Origin: Auanema rhodensis | Lineage: Eukaryota; Nematoda; Chromadorea; Rhabditida; Rhabditidae | NCBI GenBank assembly: GCA_964057225.1 | Contig: OZ059897.1 | Coordinates: 11,966,001-12,030,000 of the forward strand | Length of the DNA stretch: 64,000 nucleotides | Reading direction: 5' to 3' | Shown here: positions 51,801-64,000 of the stretch, piece after piece | Numbering within the stretch: position 1 is the stretch's first letter | Layout: every line of letters starts with the position of its first letter | Program-made: the position numbers and the translations under genes | The notes under the pieces: generated by a model | What the model was told of the DNA's origin: nothing | The model's input: the letters and a program-made list of their open reading frames with translations, nothing else | The model's database searches: none

Positions 51801-52609
51801 CTATAAAATATAATTATTATAATTATAATAAAAATAAAATATATAACCTCTACATCTTAGTATATTATCATAATCTAATTGAAAATCATTTAAACTTTGT
51901 AAATATGATATTTCATCAAATTGATCCCATATACTATCAATATTTTTGCATCTATGTGCATATGTTGGAATAGATAGTATATCATTATCTATAATTGTAT
52001 TTCTAAAATTAATTTAAATTATTAATAATTATTATTTTTAATTATATTTTACTTATTTAAAGTAATGATTTCATTTGAATTCGTATCAAAGCCAATCGTA
52101 TTTCCATTTGGACAATAAAACGCTTAATTATTCATATAAATTTAAAATATATTTAAATTTTAATCTTTTAAATAAAAAATATAATAATTATATATTTTAT
52201 ATTTCTAAAATATATATATATAATTCTTTATTAATTTAAAATAATATGATTTTGATCTTTTTGATCTCCCCCGACTTCTAAACATAAGCTTCATTAGAGA
52301 TGAGATGCTAACTCTATGTATGTAGGTGCATGCACATCCATACCTGTATATGTTCCAAAATCATTTTGATTATATTCTATTATATATAATTTCAATCCAG
52401 TATGATTTAAAATCATATTATTGACATATACATAAGTAACACATTCTATAAATATGTATATATATATGAATATATTTATGTATTTTAGAGAAAAAGAAAT
52501 TAAAATCTTCAAATTAATTATAAAACAAAAATAAATTACCTTCTGAATTTTCATTTCCATCAGTTGTTAGAAAAGAGTTTAAAAGAAATATGATCAAATA
52601 GATGTACAT
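51801..52609 (-). CDS. Small secreted protein, unrecognised (147 aa)
   Basis: Four exons join in phase: 52540-52609, 52344-52445, 52053-52122, 51801-52002. The start MYIYLIIFLLNSFLTTDG is a signal peptide. The mature part has spaced cysteines (ECVTYVYVNN, AFYCPNGNTIG, YAHRCKNID, ILRCRG) that would suit a small disulphide fold. The C-terminal 15 residues (Tyr/Asn/Phe/Ile-rich) come from AT repeat and may be intron or 3' UTR; a further exon after the GT at 51848 is possible. No family recognised. It is divergent from the next small gene, with 1.1 kb between. Confidence 0.6.
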
Positions 52610-53756
52610 TAATCTTTGTTTTATAGAAATTATAGTTTTAGCAAGTATCTTAGGATTTAGGTAGAACAGAATCTATATTTTAAAGCATTCAACCATATAA
52701 AATAATAGCAAGCTAGTTGCCTTGGATTTTTTTTTTCAAAATATTGCTACAATATATTCAAATATTTTGAATATTATTACATACATATTGGTTGACATCT
52801 TTAAACAACTAAAGTCAAGAAATAATCGAAAGCTATAATATTAAAAGAAAAATTTAAACAAGATATAGGTATAGCTTTAGTATAAATGTAATTTTTTTTA
52901 TAAAAAAAAATAATTAAAAGAATATTTCTCCAAATATACTTTAATAAATTTAAAAAAATATTTTATCTTATCAATATATAATATTTATACATCTAAACGT
53001 GTGTCTATCTGTGTATAATGCTGTTTGCTCTTTGTTCAATCGATTCTCTTGTAAATACACAAAAGGACCACGTTTGTATAAAGTTAAGTACTTTACTAAC
53101 AAATTTCTTGAAAATCTTGTTCACAAACTGCTTTTTTAAAATTAAATTTTTCTCTTCTTCACACCATCATTTCGGAATTAAACGTGAAGTTTAGATTCTA
53201 TGGATTTCTGTTTTTGACTGTTAGATTTAGATTACAATCTCTATGTTTCGTTGACGTGCCTTCAGGTCGTTGTTATTCGAAAATAAACCTATTTGATTTT
53301 ACATATATAGATATAGATATAGATATATTTTATATTTTTTGTATGAAAATATCTTTTATTTTTGTTTTAAATTGTTATTATTTAGCATTTGAGCATTTGA
53401 AAATTGCCTCAAATTGTATGAATTTTGTTGGGATGAAACAAATTTAATTTCCATAATTTTTCTTATATTGTCATGACAACGGTTTCATAATTATTTTGCG
53501 TTATGCTTGAAAAGATATGATAAGTAACTATGTAAAATATTTTTATATTTTGATTTAACTTCTTCAAATTTAATTTTCTTTTTCAATTATAGTTATTATA
53601 ATATATGTAATTTTCATTCAAATAAAAAAGAAAGGCCTTGAGATGAGTAGTATTAACCTGTTTCTATACTTATTTTGATCAAAAGTGTTCTTCTATTCAA
53701 TCTAATTTTATTTATTCAAAATACTATAATTGTCTTATTTTCAGATTTCAAGAAAT
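52610..53756. other. Divergent intergenic region between two small exported-protein genes
   Basis: AT-rich and presumed to contain the promoters of both. A short TAGATA repeat is at 53308-53325. No further gene recognised. Confidence 0.5.
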
Positions 53757-54978
53757 ATGTTAGAAGTGGTTCATTCAAGATTTAATCCCTCACATCTGTA
53801 TGTATCAGCTGTTTTTGTCATTTTATGTATTTGGTTCTTTATTCGAGATAGTGTAAGTTTATTATTTATATTATATAGTATATATGATTCATATAATCTT
53901 TCTAATCTTTCTATAAAATCTTATTTTTTATAAGAAAAAAATCTTTTTTTTTCCTCAAAAATATTTATTTACGCACTTTAACTTCCAAAGATCTAACATA
54001 TATTGAATACATTTTCTAAAGATCTAACATGAACTTTGCTCTAGTTTTTAAAAATTGTTTCGACAGTTCATTACATACGGTTACAGTAAAGCTTGAACTT
54101 AAACTTTACACCTCTTGATTAATACGTGGAAAATAGAAAATCTTTTATGTTTATTTCAAGGACCTATCACGACATATTGTAGTCAACCATATTTTAGCTA
54201 CAAAACTTTATCTAGTTGATTCAATGATATTATAGAAACACGTGCTAATTTCTGTTATTTCTTATCGTACTTCCTGTTTTTAGATATTTTTAAGATTATT
54301 CAGTTCATTGTTTTATATTTCTTTTCAACATTTTTCATTGTTTAGGATGACGGGTACTTATGGAAGCCATGTGTAGTTGACTACAGATTAGAAGAATATC
54401 ATGAAAAATGGCAAAAATGTGTTCAAGAACATTCAAAGAACTTTGGATATGATGCTCAACAGGTTTAAAACTTATATAGCTTATCCAATGATCATATACA
54501 ATATTTCAGTACTTAGATAAGCTATCAGATATATTACAAACATGTGAATCATCTTATACAATATTAAATTATAGTAAAATATTAAATGGAGAAGTTTGTG
54601 TTTGAGTTTTATTGAAATCAAGAATATTCTTTAAGATCCCTAAAACACAAGCTGCACCTGCTTCATATCTTCCAGATTCACTTTATATGTACTATAGGGG
54701 CAACCCTGTGGCAGATAAAGAAGGTGAAAATACCTGTGTTGTAGAATCAAAGGTAAAAGAAACTTAAAAAATTCCAAAAGATTAAAATAATTTTTTTTTT
54801 GTTTCAGTTTTTATACAAAGGATTTTCTGATGTCGAATATCGTTCAATTCGTAATGCAATTGTCCGAATTATAATTGAAAATCAATTCTTCATATATCTA
54901 AATAATAAAACTTCAACATTATATCTTATAAATGTTTGTAGAAGTGATTGTGTCACACAATATATTGCTCAATATTAA
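53757..54978 (+). CDS. Small membrane-anchored or secreted Cys-containing protein, unrecognised (194 aa)
   Basis: Five exons in phase: 53757-53852, 54346-54462, 54510-54593, 54636-54752, 54808-54978. Residues about 13-30 (LYVSAVFVILCIWFFIRD) form a hydrophobic segment that can act as signal peptide or type II anchor. The rest is extracellular-looking, with pairs of Cys (LWKPCVVDYR, WQKCVQEH, LQTCESSY, ENTCVVESK, NVCRSDCVTQY) and one Asn-X-Thr (NNKTS). No domain known to me. The clean splicing and codon phase argue for a real gene, probably nematode-specific. Confidence 0.7.
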
Positions 54979-56563
54979 CTATTCATTCTCATCTCATCTC
55001 TTTCTTTTTCTTTTTAATTTTTCTTTTATAAGTTTGTATATAATTTTGTATTTATTTTCTATTTATACGGGTCTTTTACATATCTACTAATCAAAAGCTA
55101 TGTTTCAATTATACAAAGCTTTTACAATATTTTTCTTATTTTAAAGAATTTCCCAATCTTATCAATGTTTCCTTATCTTCATAAACTTTATGTTTCGTGA
55201 TCTCTTGATCGTTTTTTTTTTGGGAAATTCTACTTCAACAACGACATGACAGTTTCAAACATTTTTCGAAAATATTTCAAAACTATCAATTAATATATTA
55301 TTTTTGGTCATTTCCTGTTTATTATCATTTAAAATTAAAATAATATATTAAGTATTACATTTAAAACCCTTAATCAGACATACAAAAAAAGTTTTTGGAT
55401 GACGATGGAAAAGCTGATGATGATACTGAAAAGAGAAACAGGGTTATGTAGTGTTATAGAGAGAATATTGTAGTAATAATGCCGATATATTATTGATTTT
55501 GTAAGACAAAAAGAGCAAATCATTAATGAAAATTGAAATTATTAGAGAATTTACTCGTTTTTCTTCTTCTAAATCAACTAGTTAGTCGCTTTTTTTATTT
55601 TGGAAAACACCATTACAAAATGTCAACAAATCATGTTCAGGTTTGGTGTTTCAATAAAAATGCTAAATCGATTAAACCTGCTAAAACTTTAATGAAATTG
55701 AGCAGGAAAGTATCTGTTTTGCGAGAGGCTTTTTCAAATAATTTTTGAACATTTCTTTGAAAAAGTATTTTTTTAACGGAACTAAATGTCGTCTAACGGC
55801 CTTCGCTCGTATCATTAAGACATCACACCACGTGTTTCAATCGAACAAGTATGAAGACATGAAATGATTTGAAAAATTATATTCTTTCCCTATTTCTTTG
55901 AAAATTCATCTATTATCAGAAATAGAAAATAAGTTGTTTATATGCATTTGTTTCCATCCTCGTACGCAACCCCCCCCACCCCATCACTACCATCATCATT
56001 ACTACCACCCACCCTGTCTTGTCAGCGAGCTTCATCATGGAGCAGGAGTGAAGAGAAGTATGAAAGAGAAGCAAACTGGTTATGGGTCTGTATTATGATC
56101 ATTACTACACATTATTCATGAAACCACGGAAGAAAAGGCTAATTGTCTGTTTTCTTTCAAGGTGGGAAAGTCCAGATACAGAATGAAATGAAATAAACAT
56201 AACTTTTGAATACAAGAAATGATTCAATCACGTAACCCCATGATCATGCTGCTATCTATATCATAGGTGCGTGAGATCTTTAAACTTTGAATGTTCGAAA
56301 AGCGATAATTTTGATCAAACTAACAGTGTCATGTTAAAGATAATTCGATTGTCTTATTTTTTTCGTTTCCTTGAAATTAAGTACAATAAAAGATTTCAGA
56401 GAATGTGCATTAAACCGTAATAATTGCATCATTTTCTCTTCTTTCTAAGTCATCCTCTTTCTACTTATTTTTCTCTCCCTAGCTGTTCGCTCTCTCTCTT
56501 TATCTCACTAATTCCATATTTGCTTTTTTCTCTTCATCGAGAAAACAATAAGGAAAGGAATAT

Positions 56564-56622
56564 AAGAGAGAGAGAGAAAGAGAGAGAGAGAGAAAGAGAG
56601 GGAGAGAGAGAGAGGGGGGAAG
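56564..56622. repeat. (GA)n microsatellite
   Basis: AGAGAGAG with AAAG and GGAG interruptions. Confidence 0.9.
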
Positions 56623-58634
56623 ACTGGTAGTTTCGGGTTTTCTTAATAGCCAACTTTCTTAAAGAGATCACAACGATTGTTATTATCCTTCAATATTATC
56701 AGAATACATTGACCAGTCAAGAAGATAGTGAAGATGATAATGAAGAAGAAGCAAATATATTTGTAATTATTTATTATTTTCATAAAAGATTAAAATTTTA
56801 GAGTAAAATAGTTGAAATATTTTTGAGAATACTAATATCATTTGATCATAGCTTAAAGAATTTTAACAAATAAAATTTAAAAAAATGAATAACATAAGAA
56901 TATATAATAGTACATAAATGATAAATTTATAAAACGATTTGTAAGAATAAATAAGTTTTTGTTTGATAAAAAACTATATTATTCAAGTTTTATATGAAAA
57001 AGATTTTTGGCTTAGATTACATTATGACAACGATGACATATATGTCCTTTCATTCTGATGTCTTCATGTTTGTGCTTTGTTCTACATAATTCGTTAATGT
57101 TGATCAAAGTCCAAGAAGAAGAATAAGAAGAAGAAGAAGAAGAAGAAGAATAATAGAAGAACTTTATTATAAAAATAATTATAAACAAGAATGTATTCTA
57201 GAAATTTCGATTGATCTTACAGATTCTACGTTCAAACTAAGTTTATTATCGAATCTATACAATCATTCGATTAACTCATTTGATTTAATCAGCGTTCCGT
57301 TTTTACTTAATTTCTAACATTTTTCACTTTGAATTTTAAAGAATTATCTAACATTTAACTTCCTAATCATCTTTAGAATTATTTTGAAAATTTTTTTTTG
57401 CAAGATGTCAATCTTTTTTTCGTTTTATTTCAAATTTTTTGAACGCGGATCAATAATCCTCAACGTCAAAATTTTGATCAAATCAGTCAGAGATGTGTTG
57501 ATGTGAGAATGTGAACAATCAAATATAATATGACGTCAATTATTGGATAAACTAATGCTTCATTTCAAAATTCAATTGATCTTTTCTGATCTCTTACTGA
57601 TCTTTTGATAATTTTGATAAGAAATTTTTTGATTTTCTATATATAAATATTTTTTTTCTTTTGAACAAATCAAAATATTTAAAAAACATTCCATTTTTAT
57701 TCAAAAAAACATTCTTTGTTCTTTAAAATTATAAAAAACATTATTTTAAAGATCATTACAGTCTATGTAATTATCTTTGCAAAAAAAAATTTTTTTATAA
57801 AGTTATTTTTAGAAATGCTACTACTAGCATATGCTGCTATGATCCTTCTGTATGTTTTTCAAATATTTTTTTTAAAACAAAATATTAAAATATTTTTATA
57901 AAAACAACTTCAAATAATATTTAAAAGTAATAATTAATTTTTTTTGAGTAATATTCAACGTTCAAATAGATCATTTATTGATTTTTTTTGTGTTAAAATG
58001 CTGTTTGAATGCTCATAAGAGAGATGGTGACAGGCGCTTCGTTCCTCGAACCTTGTCCTCCTATTGAAATTTTCTTAACACTTGCTGTGTCCAATGTCAT
58101 TGAACTCTCAAATTTCTTCAAAATTCTCGATAAAGATAGATTAGAGATTATTGATCTGATATTATTATCTTTAATAATTTACTTCATCATCGTTAAACTT
58201 AATATTCTTTTTTGATTTTCAACGCTTTTCTTGTTTATAACGACTTTTTTAATTGTTCAATAATGAAAATCATAATATTATATTAGTCTTTATTTACTTT
58301 TATTCACTTTTTTCTGTATTTAGAACAATGAAATAATTATCTTATCGTCTAGTTCAAAACGAAAATCAATATTTGGATCACACCATTATTCCACTAGCTT
58401 CGACCACGTGGTCCATCTTCACCTACACCATTTTGATTTAGCCACAAAAAAAAAGTTTTCCATGACATGAAGCTTTAGACATAACGAGCACACATTTGGC
58501 AACGAAATGATTTCGAAAGGGTGGGACACAATTATCTACAGAGAGATAGAAAGAAAAAGAAATGTTTTGCATCATCCATAAAAGAGATGCTTCAAGAATA
58601 ATATTTCAGTTATTATTATTTCTTCATTTTACCT

Positions 58635-58702
58635 CCTCTCTCTTTCTCTCTCTCTCTCTTTCTCTCAACCTGTCAACCTCCCTCTCTCTTTCTCTCTCTC
58701 CT
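58635..58702. repeat. (CT)n microsatellite with embedded ACCTGTCAACC word
   Basis: CT-rich tract interrupted by CAACCTGTCAACCTC; the same word recurs within CT tracts near 59383 and 59418. Confidence 0.85.
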
Positions 58703-60634
58703 TTTAAGCCAATCATATTACTAATTACTTTGGATTTGTATACAATTGTTTTTGTTTGTTTGAGTTTTTTTTTTGAATCAAAGCATTTTAAAGTTTCAAT
58801 TGTTTATTCATTATAATGAAAACATTCTTCTGTTATTTCATAGGCAATATAACTATCGTACAGCTTGTGTTCTGATGAGATCTTCCGGGTCATATGTCTT
58901 CTTGCAAACGAAACTTTTATTTTTACGTTTAATGCTATATAACTATTCTTAGTACCACTTTTACTAGTACTAGACACTACTAATGCTAATACTACAACTA
59001 CTGTTTGTGCTAATTTCTCAAATTTTAAAGGAAAATTTCAGCAATTTGCGATGAACTTATCGTTGTATGTTTTCTTAAAAGCTATTGTGGGATTGCCCCA
59101 ACTCTATACAAAGATTAAATAGTCGACTTCTCGATCTGTTTCTTTTTTCTTTTTTTTTTCAATTTTCTGATTGTCCTTTCATTTAGGTTTAAACAAATCT
59201 TTTAAGGAACATGTCTTATTCCATTTTTTTTGTCTTTTTTCTAAATCAAGTAAGAGACAAATTAGGTGATCATTACTTTAATTTCAGTAATTTTTTAATT
59301 AGTTTTCTGATTTTTCTGTCTTTTTCTTTGTCTTTTGATTACTCTCTTCTTTTCACTCTACAATACACGCTCTCTCTCTCTTAACCTGTCAACCTCTCTC
59401 TGTCTCACTCTCTCTTAACCTGTCAACCTCTCATTCTATTTTATGAACAGTTTGAGTCTCCAATTATCTATTTAACAACATTTTCTGCAACATGTTCACA
59501 TCTATCATCATAATAGAATGATGCGATGGTGCCATCTTTTGTTTTATCGAGCACACTCCAATCCTCCTCAACTTCACAACATCATCATCGATTGGCATAG
59601 AACATTTTTTGTGATCATCTGATCAAATCATTTCTTTTTTCATCTTCTCTTTTCACTTATTTTCTACAAAATTTTATTTATTCAAAACATATGTTTGTTT
59701 CTTATTCGATATTATCATCTATATATGGACTTTGTCCTTCATTATACTCCAAATTGCTGTTTTCTCTCGAATCTATCTATACATACAATAGTCTCAGTTT
59801 GTCCTTTCTGCATTGTCCAGCTTTCCGATAAGATTAGCAATCGTACTGATTACTTCACCCACTCTTTGTCTGTATTGCTATCCTCGTGTTTCGCTATCTC
59901 TTCTGATGGACCCAGTACTATTCATATCTTTCATTGTTCATTTGTATATTTCTTTTATTATTTAAATATAAATTATAATCTTTTTTACTTTTAATGTTAA
60001 TTTTTTTATTTGATTTTGCTATGTCTTCATCTTCTTTCTATCTCTATTCATTCGTCTATACTCGGCATTTTCTATGTTATTTTATTTATTTTCAAATTAG
60101 TAAAATGAGCTTAGACTTCTGATCAAATAAACACAATTGAGTACGTTCTGTCGTGTGACGACCCTTAGTAGGTGGAGCTAACTCTGGTCTCCACCCATCT
60201 CCAGGCAGTCTCTATTCCGGTCTTTTCATGTATTTAGGGAGTCCCCCCTTCAAATAGAAGTCAACTTCTTGTTCTCTCTCACTCTCTCTCAATCCTTGTC
60301 TCATATTACCTTTATATTTTTATTTCTATTGCTACATTGCCAGATGATATCCAAAACGTTTAGCTTCAACAATCAATACATTAATCATTTTAGGAAAAAT
60401 TGGTATAATGAATGATTGTACTTTCTTCTCTTTCTCATTGAATTGCTCACTCCACCCCTTTCCTTCTTCTTGCTGTCTCTCTGTTCTTCATGTAGCACAG
60501 CCGTATTCGTTTACACACAGCGCTTCTATTCGTTTTCTCATTATACACAACATTTCGTTTATATAAACAAACTGTTCAGTAATACATTCATTTTAGCTTC
60601 TTCTCCTCCTTCTCTTTCAAAATCTACTTTCAAT

Positions 60635-64000
<3,366 letters not shown>

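Larger units (their letters stand above)
54979..60634. other. Long intergenic region, 5.6 kb
   Basis: No exon I can support. It contains low-complexity tracts: (GAA)n at 57127-57150, GA at 56564-56622, CT at 58635-58702, and three copies of a CAACCTGTCAACCTC-like word near 58665, 59383 and 59418. A GC-richer block at 60150-60255, about 400 bp before the kinase start, is a candidate promoter. Confidence 0.5.

Overview
The window is a stretch of a nematode nuclear genome, roughly 30% GC. The signs are introns mostly 40-55 nt long with GTAAGT-like donors and TTTCAG acceptors, MLT-10-type moulting genes, a supplementary-type nuclear receptor with an [10 protein letters not shown]-box, and part of a serpentine chemoreceptor. 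Genus cannot be settled from sequence alone. There is no bacterial content, and I saw no rRNA, tRNA or CRISPR. Gene models were built by hand: I translated exons and required splice sites and reading phase to agree. Unless stated otherwise, every junction listed is phase-consistent.

Layout. 1-2430: the 5' end of an unknown gene and a decayed chemoreceptor whose large intron holds a mobile-element-like insertion with 176-bp tandem repeats. 2764-11088: a tandem pair of MLT-10-family genes (minus strand) with a duplicated three-exon fragment between them. 12366-13875: an unrecognised coiled-coil protein. 14043-17190: an operon-like pair, cdc-26 then NUP88 (minus), divergent from RBM28 (17402-19837). 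20343-21065: a cysteine-type glutathione peroxidase. 21579-23752: a HEAT-repeat protein that looks like BRAT1. 24256-26832: an ELO fatty-acid elongase (minus). 29319-32257: NSUN5, with an intact intronless METTL2 gene nested in its first intron on the same strand. 32812-37166: an NMDA-receptor GluN1 gene whose reading frame continues into a LITAF-like zinc domain. 38169-39844: a DM+DMA-domain transcription factor (minus). 42060-44230: ARFGAP2/3 (minus). 45344-48278: a nuclear hormone receptor with a glutamine-rich tail (minus). 51801-52609 and 53757-54978: two small divergent genes for exported or membrane proteins. 60635-64000: a MAPKAPK-like kinase running off the right edge.

Shared themes. 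Several genes act on RNA or the ribosome (RBM28, NSUN5, METTL2, and BRAT1 through Integrator if that call is right). cdc-26 and NUP88 look co-transcribed. The most unusual points are the GluN1-LITAF continuity, METTL2 nested inside NSUN5, the D-C-Y C terminus of the BRAT1-like protein, the structured element inside the chemoreceptor, and possible 28-29 nt introns.
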